From Streptomyces caelestis (GTDB lineage Bacteria; Actinomycetota; Actinomycetes; Streptomycetales; Streptomycetaceae): DNA of 64,000 nucleotides. The translations under genes and the position numbers were made by a program. Below, piece by piece: positions 43,408-52,883 of this stretch (positions within the stretch are counted from its first letter, which is position 1; every line of letters begins with the position of its first letter). A model generated the notes under the pieces. That model did no database searches, was not told where the DNA came from, and worked only from the letters and a program-made list of their open reading frames with translations. The stretch is from positions 7,068,001 to 7,132,000 of the forward strand of contig NZ_JACHNE010000001.1 of NCBI RefSeq assembly GCF_014205255.1, in the 5' to 3' direction.

Positions 43408-45891
43408 CATGTGCCCTTCCCTGCCCACGAGTGCGGCGAGCTGCGCCCGGGAGCAGAGGTCGAGCTTCTTGAAGATCCGCGCCAGATACGTCTCCACCGT
43501 CTTGGGGCTCAGCTCCAGGGTCCGGGCGATCTGCTGGTTGGTCCGGCCGTTGCTGACCAGTACGGAGATCTGCCGCTCGCGTCCGCTGAGCCGCTGCAGC
43601 TCGGTCGTGGCCTCCGGAAGCCGCTCGCCCGCTCCGGTCTCCGCCTCGGCCACGGGATCGGCACCGGACTCCTGCGCTCGCGGCAGGGGATCCTGTCCTG
43701 TCCGGTCCGCCACCACAGGGGTGCCCGACGCGCCCGGATGGTCGATCCGTCCGTGCAGGGCACGGGCCTGGCATGCCTGGAACGCGCTGCCGATGCGGTC
43801 GGCGGCCTGCCGGGCGTAGTCGGCGCGTCGCTCGGCCGCGGCGGTCTCCCCGACGCCCAGCAGCACGTGTCCCGTCAGCGTGGTCAGCTGGGGAACGATG
43901 TAGTGCAGCCGGTGCCGGGTGGCGAGACCGAGTGCGCGGTCCAGATGTCCGAGCGCCGCGGTGTCCTGGCCGAGTGCGTGCTCGGCGCGGCCGAGCCAGT
44001 ACAGCGTGTCCAGCGAGGGCCGGAGCGTCTCGTCGGGCAGCTTGTCGATCAGCTTCGCCGCCGCCACGACCCGGTCCGCCGTCAACCCGTGCGTATCGCC
44101 GTCGGCTGCGGACGCCAGCGACTGGAGCGCCGACAGGAGCGCGCGGAGTGCGGGGCGGAAGCCCGTGTCGTCCACGGAGGTGCCGATCGTCAGCGACAGC
44201 TGCGGTTGGCCGGCCTCAAGCATGGTCGCTAACAGGGCACCTGCCGTTCGGGCCCGTGTCTCGTGGGCGTCCGGCGGCAGGTTGGCGATGGCCTTCTCCA
44301 GCAGTTCGGCGGACTCGGCGTGCCGGCCGAGGAGGCGCAGCACCTGGGCCCGCCACAGCCAGGCGTCTCCGCTGGTGTCCATCTCGTCGGGCGGGGTCCG
44401 GTCGAAGGCGGCCAGGCTCTCGGTCAGCTTTCCGCTCAGCGCCAGGGCGATGGCGAGGTGCAGGTGCTGCTGCCGGCTTCCGTCCGGCCGGTGCGGAAGC
44501 AGGTCGAGCGCGGCCCGCATCCAGGACGCGGACTGGTCCGGTCGCTCCCACAGGGTGGCGCTCGCGGCCTCCTCCAATATGCGTATGCCGGCCGTGTCCT
44601 GGCTGTCGAGCACGCTGCGGCCCAGATGCCGGGCGATCTGCGGCGGCGGAGACGCGCGGCCGCGCAGGACCGCTGCCGCGCGTGTGTGCGCACCGAGCCG
44701 CCAGGCCGCCCCGGCCATCTGGTAGGCCGTACTACGCAGCGGCCGGTTCCGGAATCGGAAGGTCCGCCTGGTCTCGTCGGGTCGCAGGATGTCCTGCCGA
44801 ACCAGTTCGTCCACGCCGGCCGTGGCCTCGGCCTCGGTCACCTGCGCGGCCTGCGCGAGCAGTGCCGTGTCGAAGGGCTCCTGGACCAGGGCCGCTGAAT
44901 GCGCCACGGTCCGGCCGAGCGGCGAGAGGCCGCGGAACTCGCGCAGCAGGGAGATGGGCGGCTCGGCGGAACCGGACGGTCCAGCGAGGCGGGCCGGGTC
45001 GGGTGGCTCGTCCTCCTCGGCCCACTGGTCGAGCCGTCTGAGGGCGCGGAGCAGTCCCGGGGAGCCTTCGGACGCCGTGCGCAGGCGGTGCTGCTGGGAC
45101 GGGATGAGGCCGTCCGGCAGCAGCTCCACGAGGTCCTCGTCGGCCAGCGGCCGCAGCTCGATCCGGGCGGAGCGGCCTGTCGCCGCCGCCTCGTCGAGGA
45201 GGATGCGCAGGTTGTGCTGGTCCTGTCGCGGCCGGTGTGCGACGACCAGGAGCACGCGGGAGGTGGTGGGGTGCCGGACGAGGTAGTCGAGCAGTAGGAC
45301 CGACTCCTCGTCGGCCCAGTGCATGTCATCAATGATCAGCAGCAGCCGGTGGCGGGAGCCGAGATTGTCGAGGAGGGAGCGGACCGCGTGGAAGGCATGG
45401 TTCATCTCCGACGGGTTTCCGGGCAGCACCACGTCGTGGGCGTGGCGGGCCAGGGTGGGGAAAATCCCTGCCAGCCACGCCATGTGATGCGGGGGGAACC
45501 CGTCCACGAGAGCGTCGCCATACGGCGTGAGGAGGTCGTCGAGGGCATCGGCGAACACTCCGAAAGGCAGGACCTCGAGCAGGGATCCGGCCGCCGTCAG
45601 GGCGACCTCCCAGTTCTGGCCGCGCGCGAGATCGCCCAGGACGTCCAGAAGAAGGGACTTGCCGATCCAGGGATCGCCGCTCACCTCGACGAGGCGCACG
45701 CCGGGGTCGTTCTGTTCGAGGATCCGTGCCAGCATGGCCAGTTCCCGGTCTCTCCCGCACAGGCGGTCCGGCTGCTTGCCCACCGGGGCCGCGGGCGGGG
45801 GGAGGGGGGTGGGGATTGGGGAAATGAGCTCGACTGGCTCGGTGCCCTCAAAACTCAGCAAGTATGCACACCTCGTTTCTGGAAAAGGCAA
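43399..45891 (-). CDS. LAL-family (large ATP-binding LuxR) transcriptional regulator
   Basis: About 830 aa. The N-terminal ATPase part has a Walker A-like GDPWIGKSLL and Walker B-like LLLIIDDMHWADEE; the middle is helical repeats; the C-terminal 60 residues are a LuxR helix-turn-helix (LSGRERQISVLVSNGRTNQQIARTL). The start is unsure: TTG 45891, TTG 45861 or GTG 45783, none with a good ribosome binding site, though an N terminus shortly before CGRDREL is usual. Codon 554 is TTA (complement 44232..44230), so translation should depend on the bldA tRNA and occur late in growth. It is the only regulator in the NRPS region and probably activates the cluster. Confidence 0.9.
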   Translation of the reverse strand: MPFPETRCAYLLSFEGTEPVELISPIPTPLPPPAAPVGKQPDRLCGRDRELAMLARILEQNDPGVRLVEVSGDPWIGKSLLLDVLGDLARGQNWEVALTAAGSLLEVLPFGVFADALDDLLTPYGDALVDGFPPHHMAWLAGIFPTLARHAHDVVLPGNPSEMNHAFHAVRSLLDNLGSRHRLLLIIDDMHWADEESVLLLDYLVRHPTTSRVLLVVAHRPRQDQHNLRILLDEAAATGRSARIELRPLADEDLVELLPDGLIPSQQHRLRTASEGSPGLLRALRRLDQWAEEDEPPDPARLAGPSGSAEPPISLLREFRGLSPLGRTVAHSAALVQEPFDTALLAQAAQVTEAEATAGVDELVRQDILRPDETRRTFRFRNRPLRSTAYQMAGAAWRLGAHTRAAAVLRGRASPPPQIARHLGRSVLDSQDTAGIRILEEAASATLWERPDQSASWMRAALDLLPHRPDGSRQQHLHLAIALALSGKLTESLAAFDRTPPDEMDTSGDAWLWRAQVLRLLGRHAESAELLEKAIANLPPDAHETRARTAGALLATMLEAGQPQLSLTIGTSVDDTGFRPALRALLSALQSLASAADGDTHGLTADRVVAAAKLIDKLPDETLRPSLDTLYWLGRAEHALGQDTAALGHLDRALGLATRHRLHYIVPQLTTLTGHVLLGVGETAAAERRADYARQAADRIGSAFQACQARALHGRIDHPGASGTPVVADRTGQDPLPRAQESGADPVAEAETGAGERLPEATTELQRLSGRERQISVLVSNGRTNQQIARTLELSPKTVETYLARIFKKLDLCSRAQLAALVGREGHMAL

Positions 45892-45923
45892 CTACGGATC
45901 GCGACGCGCCGTTCCGGGCGGTC

Positions 45924-46085
45924 TCAGTCGCTGGCGAACGCGGATTTGTCGAAGCCGCCGCCGCTCTTGGCCTGGTGGCTGTGGTCGGGCACAACCGGGC
46001 CCAGCGGGGTGACGTAGGCGGCACCAACCCGACCCGAAGCCAGCACCCTCACAAGATCACCAACAGAGTCATGGCCGCGAGTCAT
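45924..46085 (-). CDS. possible small protein of 53 aa, unknown
   Basis: An open frame from ATG 46085 ends 33 bases before the regulator's TTG start, on the same strand. The predicted protein ends in an unusual Gly/Lys/Asp-rich tail (SGGGFDKSAFASD) after a PLGPVVPDHSHQ segment. Codons are less GC-rich than in neighbouring genes. There is no clear ribosome binding site, and a second in-frame ATG lies 15 bases upstream. It could be a real leader or peptide gene, or a chance frame in decayed DNA. Confidence 0.25.
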   Translation of the reverse strand: MTRGHDSVGDLVRVLASGRVGAAYVTPLGPVVPDHSHQAKSGGGFDKSAFASD

Positions 46086-46420
46086 GGGCTCGCAGATCAT
46101 TAACGCCCAGTTTTCAGTTCTGTGCCTCGTTGGCGCGGTAAGAGCACGGTGGAGGGGCGACAGACATCGCTGGCTGTCAAGCCCGAGGTGGTTTTTCCGC
46201 ATCTCGACAAGTGGCAGCGTCGTCTGTCGACAGGAGCGGAGGCCAGGTCGACAGGCCATGGCGGCCGCGCGAACTCGACTCGGGGGGAGCTCTCTTGGCA
46301 CGTGCACGCCGACTGGGCGGGGGCCATGAGCCTGTGGTCGAGACCGGGGCCCGCATCGGCGACCGGCGGATGGACGCCCTCCCACTGAACCGCCAGGACC
46401 CGTTCGACCAGCCCAGCCGG
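46086..46420. other. gene-free stretch upstream of the first transposase fragment
   Basis: About 335 bases with no supported gene. Several frames are open but none shows a recognisable family. It probably includes the promoter of the LAL regulator near its left end. Confidence 0.4.
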
Positions 46421-46595
46421 GACCTCGCACGGCTGCGCCATCACGCCCTTACCGGGCTGACCAACGCGGAGTGGGACATCCTGACCGCCAGCCTGACCAC
46501 ACTCCATGACGAACTGCGAGAAGAGGCTCTGGACCAGCGACGTGGCCACCGCCCGCGCCTCAGGGGCGGCCATGGCACAGGATGTCGTCCGAAGC
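46421..46595 (+). pseudogene. transposase N-terminal fragment
   Basis: The frame contains HHALTGLTNAEWDILTASL and then HDELREEALDQRRGHRPR, which look like the N-terminal helix-turn-helix start of Streptomyces transposases of the kind annotated as transposase family proteins. It runs straight into an unrelated IS4-type fragment in the same frame, so it is a remnant. The exact IS family is unsure. Confidence 0.45.
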
Positions 46596-46599
46596 TGAT

Positions 46600-46935
46600 G
46601 ATGTACCGGGGCATGCTGGAGGCGTTGAGGTGGTCGAGGAGCGGCTGGAACGGTTACAGGGCGCCGCTCGACGGGGCGTTCTCCCTGGCCGACCGCGGGT
46701 TTCCGTCCTACGGCCAGTACGCGGCTGCCACCGCGACAGGTGCACAGCTGCTGCGGCGTGTGTCGTCCTCCTTCGCCCTGCCGGTCAACAAGCGGCTGAG
46801 CGAGGGCGTCTACTTGCCCGAACCGCACGGAGAGCGCCGCCGTGACCGCGTCACGGTACGCGTCATCGAGTGCAGCGTCAGTGGCGACGACAACGTCAGC
46901 GAGGTGTTCCGGCCGGGGGAGGTGCTCTTCATGAA
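46600..46935 (+). pseudogene. IS4-type transposase internal fragment
   Basis: The segment GAFSLADRGFPSYGQYAAAT (DRGF is the second catalytic-region block of IS4-type DDE transposases) is followed by TGAQLLRRVSSSFALPV and LSEGVYLP, a well known pattern in Streptomyces IS4 transposases. N- and C-terminal parts are missing. Confidence 0.65.
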
Positions 46936-47460
46936 TGCCGTTGAAAACTCCGTCAGGACGGCCCTTTCCCAGTAGCTCACGAAGGCCCTGTACTTCCTCA
47001 CCCGCACCATCGTGCTCCATACGCTGACACCCGATTCGGCCTGACTGATGACTTTTGGGGCCGGTGCAAACGATGCATGTAGTTGCCTACGCAAGCATCC
47101 CCTCGGCGGAAGGCGCCCAACCCGACAACATCAGGTTGGCTTGATCTTGGCCACAACCTTGCCCCGGAAGCGCGCGGATCAGGCGTTTCCTCTTCGCGAA
47201 CCAGGGTGGATTGATCCTTGATGCACGACAAGTAATGATTTGCTGCGGCGTGATTTCGGGCAAAGAATTCCATGGGATTGCCGATCGAGCACCAAGGGAT
47301 TACCGGCCGGCCGACCACGACGTCGTGCCCGAACTCACATGCCCTTCCCGGGCTGGGATCCCTTCGAGGGCGCCGCGGTCCCGGCCGCCTGGGGAGCCGT
47401 ACGCCTGACCAACGAGCCGCCGCTTCGACGTCCCCGTTGTGGTCGTCCGCCCCGAGGATC
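46936..47460. other. gene-free, relatively AT-rich stretch
   Basis: About 525 bases without a gene I can support. It is less GC-rich than the cluster (for example around 47040-47090 and 47220-47290), which fits decayed or transferred DNA. Confidence 0.4.
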
Positions 47461-47586
47461 ACCGCCGGTGAGAGTCCTGAGTTCGCCCGCGCCACCCACC
47501 TTGAGTACGTGGACCTCGACTCGGGTCACTGGCCGATGGCCACCCGCCCCTGCGTGCTCGCCCGCGTCCTGGTGGAGGCCGCGAAC
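47461..47586 (+). pseudogene. alpha/beta hydrolase C-terminal fragment
   Basis: About 40 codons read THLEYVDLDSGHWPMATRP and LARVLVEAA, the catalytic-His end of a common Streptomyces alpha/beta hydrolase family. The rest of the gene is absent. Confidence 0.5.
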
Positions 47587-47629
47587 TCTCGGCGGTGCCG
47601 GACCGGGCGGTCAGGCCACCGCTGACATC

Positions 47630-47800
47630 GGCCGACCGCCCCAGGGGACACGTTGCTTGGCCGCCCAGCGGCGGATGTCGGCGCCTCGTGGGCTGACAGG
47701 CTGTCCAGGATGACGCGGATCGGGGCGCCGTCCGGCGGGTTGCCCGGGTCGACTTCAGCGCGGCCAGGGTGTTCGCGGCGCCCCTCGGTCAGGTCTCCTA
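47630..47800 (-). pseudogene. IS630-type transposase fragment
   Basis: The minus strand encodes PIRVILDSLSAHEAP, the second catalytic Asp block (VxxDNLSAHK) of IS630-type DDE transposases. Flanking parts do not continue the family. Confidence 0.5.
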
Positions 47801-48020
47801 CGAGGGAAAGACATAGCTTGTCCACCGTGTGGTGTTCAGGTTGCTGGTCGGTGAGATTCCGGCGAGCTTCCAGGTGCGTCATGCTGGTCCTTGGGGGCGG
47901 CACTTTACGCTTTGCTGCGACCCGGACGAAGCTTTGCGCCACAGGGACTGGGAGAGCGCGCGAGCCAGGAGGACGCACTGTCCCCGGCAAGAGCCGCCGG
48001 CTTCCCCCGCCGTGTGAGAT

Positions 48021-48147
48021 TCCGTGATAGGTGAGAGGGTCTGAGGCGTGAGTGAGACACCGTCGAACACCCTGCAATACCGCTTTGACGGGCCGGAAAA
48101 GGCTCCCGTCCTGATCCTGGGTCCCTCACTGGGTACCACATGGCACA
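48021..48147 (+). repeat. left copy of a 127-base direct repeat (start of pcaL)
   Basis: Identical to 60492-60618 except for 3 bases (48030, and two inside the coding part). It includes 27 bases upstream of the GTG start and the first 100 bases of the pcaL reading frame. The two copies lie 12,471 bases apart in the same orientation. Confidence 0.95.
48048..48147 (+). pseudogene. truncated 5' end of pcaL
   Basis: The first 33 codons match the intact gene at 60519 except for one amino acid (GPEKAPVLILG against GPEEAPVLILG). Similarity stops abruptly after ...TTWHR/M at 48147 and a stop follows within a few codons. Confidence 0.9.
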
Positions 48148-48660
48148 GGTTGTAGATGCCGTCTTTGGGCGTCCAGGCCAGTCCAAGGTGACCGTGTAAA
48201 GCCAGGTCAGAGTCTTCTGGCCCAGGGGAGTCGACCCAGCTGGTGACAAGTGTGTGATGGAGGCGTTCGACGAGAAGCCCCGCAGGTGTGGTCCGGCAGG
48301 GCTTTTGAGCGGGCGGGTTCTGCGTCTGTCATGGGCGTCCTTTCGCTGGGGTTCTCCTCTCCGAGTACGGAGGCTGGGACGCGGTGACAACAGGACTCCA
48401 CGGTCGAGTCGCAGCGTGCGGCCCGGGAACTCTTTGTGATTGACTGCGGTGCACACCCTTCGCTTCTGCAAAGAGAATCGCCGCACCGCCGCCACGACAC
48501 CGGCACTCCGTCTTGCCGCTGTGCCCCCCTGTGCTCGAAGGGCACGATCTGGAAGGGGGTTGGCCGGCCGTCACGCCGTGGCCGTCGACACTCGCTCGTC
48601 TCCGTTGCGTATGCGGGTCTTCCGTATGCGGGTCTGAAGAGCCCTCGATCGCATCCGGTG
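48148..48660. other. gene-free stretch between truncated pcaL and the GH31 gene
   Basis: About 510 bases where I find no gene, RNA or repeat that I can support. It is downstream of the GH31 stop and may hold its terminator. Confidence 0.4.
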
Positions 48661-51093
48661 TCACCATTCGCCTCCGGGCCACAGGCCCACCTCGGTCGGT
48701 ACGCCGTCCACCTCGGCCGTCAGGGCCCCGTGGGGAAAGCCCGGGAGGGCGACGCGCAGCCGCGGGCGGCCGGGGCCCTCCGTGCGGAGGGTCAGGCGGT
48801 TGTCGCTGGACAGGCGGGCGGTGATGACGGTCCGGTGGCCGTCCTCGTCGCACAGGACAGCCCGGGCCGTACGGGAGGGCTCGGCCTGGGGGCGGACCCA
48901 GACGGCGGTCACCTCCGGGAACGGGGCGCTGCCCGCGCGGTCGGCCGGAGCGGTGGTCAGCAACAGGCTGCCGGCCCGTAGCCAGAGCGGGGCGGTCGCG
49001 AGCGGGAGCTCCACCCGATGCCAGGCCGGACCGGTGACCGGTTCGCCGACCGGTGCGTTGCCCGGCTCGCCGCTCTTTCTCGCGCCCGGTTCGCCTCCCC
49101 GCCCCGCGTGCTGCTCTCCGGTCGGCTTTCCGGGCTGCTCTCCACCCGCGTACGGCAGCCACTCACCGGGCGGGAACCAGACCTGCCGTCGTCCGCCCGG
49201 CGCGTACAGCGGGGCGACCAGCAGGTCGGGGCCCAGCAGGTACTGGAGGTCGGCGGCATGGGCATCGGGGCGGTTCGGATGGTCCAGGGCCATGGGGCGG
49301 GCCAGCGGCTCGCCGGTGCGTACGGACTCCACCGCGGCCGCGTGGAGGTGGGGCAGCAGACTCATCCGCAGGCGGGCCGCGTGCAGCACTGCCGTGTACG
49401 CCTCCTCGCCGAAGTCCCAGGGCAGTCGGGAGGTCATGCCGTGGAAGCGGCTGAGCGGTGACAGCAGACCGAACTGGGCCCAGCGCACGAAGAGTTCGGC
49501 GTCCGGTGTGCCGTGGAAGCCGCCGATGTCGTGGCTCCAGAAGGGGTGGCCGGAGAGGGAGAGGGAGAGGCCGGCACGGAGGGTGGCGGCGAGGTCCGGC
49601 CAGTCGGCGTTGGGGTCGCCGGTCCACTTGGCGCCGTGGCGCTGGCCTCCGGTCCAGGTGGAGCGGCCCCAGGTCAGGCCGTGGTCCGCGGTGGCCTCTC
49701 GGGTGACCTCGGCGACCAGGTCGTTGTAGAGGAGGGGGTAGAGGTTGTGCAGGCGGTCACCGGTCATGCCGTTGTGGGCGACGGCGTCGGCGGGGACCGC
49801 CTCGCCGAAGTCGGTCTTGAGGACGCACGCCCCGCCGGCCATGGCCTGGCGGATGCGGTCCCCGAACCAGGCGACCGCACCGGGATGGGTGAGGTCCAGC
49901 AGGGCCGTGTCCGGATGCGCCCCACCCCACACCTGCCCGACCCATGTGGAGCCGGAGGCGGTGCGCAGGAACCATCCGTTGCGGTTCGCCTCCGCGTAGT
50001 GGGCACTGTTCACGCCGATGTGCGGGTTCATCCAGAGTGAGACGTGGAAGCCCTCCCCGGCCAGTGCCTCCACCAGCCCCCGGGGGTCGGGGAACGCCTC
50101 GGTGTCCCAGCTCATGTCGGACCAGGAGCCGTGCGGCTGCCAGTACGTGTCGATGTGCAGGACGTCGCAGGGGAAGCGGTGTTCGCGGATCCGGCGGGCG
50201 CGCGCACGGACGTCGGCCGCGCTGTCCTGGCGGAAGCCGCCGGAGATCCAGGGTCCGAAGGCCCATCTGGGAGGCAGCAGGGCGGGGGCGGTCAGGTCGC
50301 GGTAGGCGGCCAGGCATTCGGCGGGGGTGCCGCTGATCAGGCAGTAGTCGAGCACCTCGTCGGGGACGGTCATGGACCAGGCGCCGGTGTTGCTGTGCGC
50401 GAGGTCGAAGGTCGCCGCGGTCGTGGTGTCGACCAGGACGGCATAACCACGGCTGGAGAGCAGGAACGGGACCGCTTTGTAGGAGCGGGTGCCGGTGGAG
50501 CCGAGGGCGTCCTGGCCCCAGCACTCGACCCGCTGGCCGCGCAGGTCCGGGCCGGTGAAGCGTTCACCGAGGCCGTAGAAATGCTCGTCGGGTTCGGCGG
50601 TCCAGCTGTCGTGGTGGGCGAGGCTGCCGTCCGTGAGTTCGGTGACACCGAGCGGGAGAACGGTCAGGCGGCCGTTGGGGTCTCGTACGTCGGTGACCTG
50701 GCGCAGCGACCGGCCGTGGCGGTCGGTCAGTTCCATCGAGAACGGGGACAGGCGTACCTCCACGCTCAGGGCCCCGAGCCGCAGGGCCACCGCGTTCGGG
50801 GGCTGTTCGATGGTGCATCTGCCGTCGTGTGGCGCGGTGACGAGGGATGCCCGCGGCGCGGTCGGGACGTCGTCCATGCGCAGGGTGACGCGTACGGCCG
50901 TGCCCGTCGCGGGCCGCAGCCGGAGTGTGCCGGTGCGTCCGGCGGCGGTGCGTACGTCCAGGGTCGCGCCGCCGGCGCCTGCGCGGGCGACGGAGGCGCT
51001 GACGACCGGGTCGAGTGCGCCCGGCCCGGCGGGGACCAGGGGCGGTGGCGGGGCGACGTACGCCGTGTGGTCACGGGGATGCAGTGAGGACAT
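48661..51093 (-). CDS. glycoside hydrolase family 31 (alpha-glucosidase/alpha-xylosidase type)
   Basis: 810 aa. The family blocks are all present: FYGLGERF, DVLHIDTYW, SLWMNPHIG, the nucleophile block LKTDFGEAVP (Asp428) and the acid/base block WTGDPNADW (Asp493), then SHDIGGFHG. No signal peptide is visible, so it acts inside the cell on sugar brought in by the neighbouring ABC transporter. The KTDFGE form is common in alpha-xylosidases such as YicI, which favours a xyloside substrate, but alpha-glucosides are not excluded. A Gly/Pro/Glu-rich insertion lies near residues 640-670. Start at ATG 51093. Confidence 0.92.
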   Translation of the reverse strand: MSSLHPRDHTAYVAPPPPLVPAGPGALDPVVSASVARAGAGGATLDVRTAAGRTGTLRLRPATGTAVRVTLRMDDVPTAPRASLVTAPHDGRCTIEQPPNAVALRLGALSVEVRLSPFSMELTDRHGRSLRQVTDVRDPNGRLTVLPLGVTELTDGSLAHHDSWTAEPDEHFYGLGERFTGPDLRGQRVECWGQDALGSTGTRSYKAVPFLLSSRGYAVLVDTTTAATFDLAHSNTGAWSMTVPDEVLDYCLISGTPAECLAAYRDLTAPALLPPRWAFGPWISGGFRQDSAADVRARARRIREHRFPCDVLHIDTYWQPHGSWSDMSWDTEAFPDPRGLVEALAGEGFHVSLWMNPHIGVNSAHYAEANRNGWFLRTASGSTWVGQVWGGAHPDTALLDLTHPGAVAWFGDRIRQAMAGGACVLKTDFGEAVPADAVAHNGMTGDRLHNLYPLLYNDLVAEVTREATADHGLTWGRSTWTGGQRHGAKWTGDPNADWPDLAATLRAGLSLSLSGHPFWSHDIGGFHGTPDAELFVRWAQFGLLSPLSRFHGMTSRLPWDFGEEAYTAVLHAARLRMSLLPHLHAAAVESVRTGEPLARPMALDHPNRPDAHAADLQYLLGPDLLVAPLYAPGGRRQVWFPPGEWLPYAGGEQPGKPTGEQHAGRGGEPGARKSGEPGNAPVGEPVTGPAWHRVELPLATAPLWLRAGSLLLTTAPADRAGSAPFPEVTAVWVRPQAEPSRTARAVLCDEDGHRTVITARLSSDNRLTLRTEGPGRPRLRVALPGFPHGALTAEVDGVPTEVGLWPGGEW

Positions 51094-51138
51094 GGCTTTC
51101 CCGGTCGTGAAGTCGGGTGTGGGTGGGCGCGCGCATCG

Positions 51139-51966
51139 TCAGCCCCTGACGCTGCCGACGGTGAGGCCGCCGACGATGAAGCGCTGGAAGAGCGCGAAGA
51201 CGCAGACCACCGGAATGCTGATGAGGGTGGCGGTCGCCATCAGGGCTCCCCACGCCGTGCCGTGCCGGCCTACGAAGGCGTTGAGCAGGACGGTGACGGG
51301 CTGGACGCCGGGCTCCTCGGCGAGCGTGAGCCCGAAGAGGAACTCGCCCCAGCCGAGCAGGAAGGACAGCCCGGCCGTCGCGACCAGTCCCGGCACCGTG
51401 AGCGGCAGGACGACGCGCAGCACTACGCCGGGCAGCCCGCAGCCGTCGACCAGTGCGGCCTCCTCCAGTTCGGTGGAGACCGCGCGCAGCACCGGGCGCA
51501 GCACGATCACCGCGAAGGGGAGGGTGAGCGTGGTGTCGGCGGCGATCAGGCCCACGTACGTGTCGTCGAGACCGGCCCGGCGTTCGAGGATGAACAGCGG
51601 TGCGGCCAGCACGATCGCGGGCGGCAGCTGGGCGACGAGCAGGGCGAGCACCATGCTGCCCGAGCCCCGCATCCGTACCCGGGCGAGGGCGTAGGCGAGC
51701 GGGACACCGAGGAGCATGGTCAGCGCCACCACGCCGGTGGAGATCACCAGGCTGTTGAACAGGGCCCGGGTCAGGCCCTCGTAGCCCAGCGCCGTCGAGT
51801 AGTTCTCGCCGGTGACCGGGTAGGGGACCCACTGCGGGGTCGGTGCCAGGATCCGGTCCGGCGGCGTGAGGCTGGTCTTGGCCATCCAGTACACCGGCAG
51901 CAGGAAGGCCGCGGTGATCACGACGGCGGTCGCGGTGAGCAACCAGGGGTGGCGGGGTGGTTTCAC
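51139..51966 (-). CDS. carbohydrate ABC transporter permease, MalG type
   Basis: 275 aa with six hydrophobic segments. The EAA loop, which contacts the ATPase, is visible as EEAALVDGCGLPGVVLRVVLP. It overlaps the other permease gene by 4 bases and ends 45 bases before the GH31 gene. No ATPase is encoded nearby; Streptomyces usually uses a shared MsiK for such importers. Confidence 0.92.
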   Translation of the reverse strand: MKPPRHPWLLTATAVVITAAFLLPVYWMAKTSLTPPDRILAPTPQWVPYPVTGENYSTALGYEGLTRALFNSLVISTGVVALTMLLGVPLAYALARVRMRGSGSMVLALLVAQLPPAIVLAAPLFILERRAGLDDTYVGLIAADTTLTLPFAVIVLRPVLRAVSTELEEAALVDGCGLPGVVLRVVLPLTVPGLVATAGLSFLLGWGEFLFGLTLAEEPGVQPVTVLLNAFVGRHGTAWGALMATATLISIPVVCVFALFQRFIVGGLTVGSVRG

Positions 51967-52883
51967 GCGGCACCCCCTGTCGTTTCCTCGCGCCGCAGCC
52001 GTCGTACGTAGAAGACGCCCGCGAGCAGTGGTACGACGAGCAGCAGCAGGCCGGCGGCCGCCCCTTGCCCGAACCGGAAGAACCTGAAGAAGACCTCGTA
52101 GACGTAGAGGGAGAGCACGCGGGTGGAGTCGACAGGGCCCCCACCCGTCATCACGAAGACGGTGTCGAAGACCTTGAAGGTGTAGATGAGGCCGAGCAGC
52201 AGCACGGTGACGGAGACCGGCCGCATCAGCGGGAGGGTGATCCGGCGAAAGCGCTGCCAGGGTCCCGCGCCGTCGATGGCCGCGGCCTCGTACAGCTGGG
52301 GGTCGATGGTGTGCAGGCCCACCAGGAGCAGCAGCATGTTGAAGGGCACGCCGACCCAGATGTTGGCGAAGACGACTCCGGCGAGTGAGGTGGACGGGTC
52401 GGTGAGCCAGTCGTGGGAGAGGCTGCCCAGGCCCACCGCCTCCAGCAGGGCGTTGTAGGCGCCGGACTCCGCGTCGAGGAGCCAGCGGAAGAGGGTGCCG
52501 CTGACCACCGGGGGGAGCAGCCAGGCCACGAGGAGGAGGGAGCGCAGGAGGCCGCCCAGCGGGAACGGGCGGGCGAAGAGCAGGGCCAGGGCGAAGCCGA
52601 TGGAGAACTGGAACACCAGCGATCCCAGGGTGAAGACCACCGAGAGACGTACGGAGTGCCAGAAGGCCGGATCGTCGAGCACGGCCCGGTAGTTGTCAAG
52701 GCCGTTGAACTGCCAGCTCCCGCCGAGCAGTTGGCTCAACCGCACGTCGTGGACGGACGTCCGGACGTTGTAGAACAGCGGGTAGGCCAGGAAGACGGCG
52801 AGGAAGGTCATCCCCGGAAGGCAGAACAGGTAGCCCGCGCGTCGGCGGCGGGAGGACGGCGGCCTGCTCCGGTGTGGCCTCAT
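51963..52883 (-). CDS. carbohydrate ABC transporter permease, MalF type
   Basis: 306 aa from ATG 52883, in an ATGA overlap with the binding-protein stop. Six hydrophobic segments; the EAA loop reads YEAAAIDGAGPWQRFRRITLP. The N terminus is basic (RPHRSRPPSSRRRR) before the first helix (YLFCLPGMTFLAVFLAYPL). It pairs with the MalG-type permease to form the channel. Confidence 0.93.
   Translation of the reverse strand: MRPHRSRPPSSRRRRAGYLFCLPGMTFLAVFLAYPLFYNVRTSVHDVRLSQLLGGSWQFNGLDNYRAVLDDPAFWHSVRLSVVFTLGSLVFQFSIGFALALLFARPFPLGGLLRSLLLVAWLLPPVVSGTLFRWLLDAESGAYNALLEAVGLGSLSHDWLTDPSTSLAGVVFANIWVGVPFNMLLLLVGLHTIDPQLYEAAAIDGAGPWQRFRRITLPLMRPVSVTVLLLGLIYTFKVFDTVFVMTGGGPVDSTRVLSLYVYEVFFRFFRFGQGAAAGLLLLVVPLLAGVFYVRRLRREETTGGAA

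Noticed and set aside
46211..46975. A single intact 254-aa protein
   Set aside because: The frame joins pieces of two different transposase types and lacks complete catalytic domains; treated as fused remnants.
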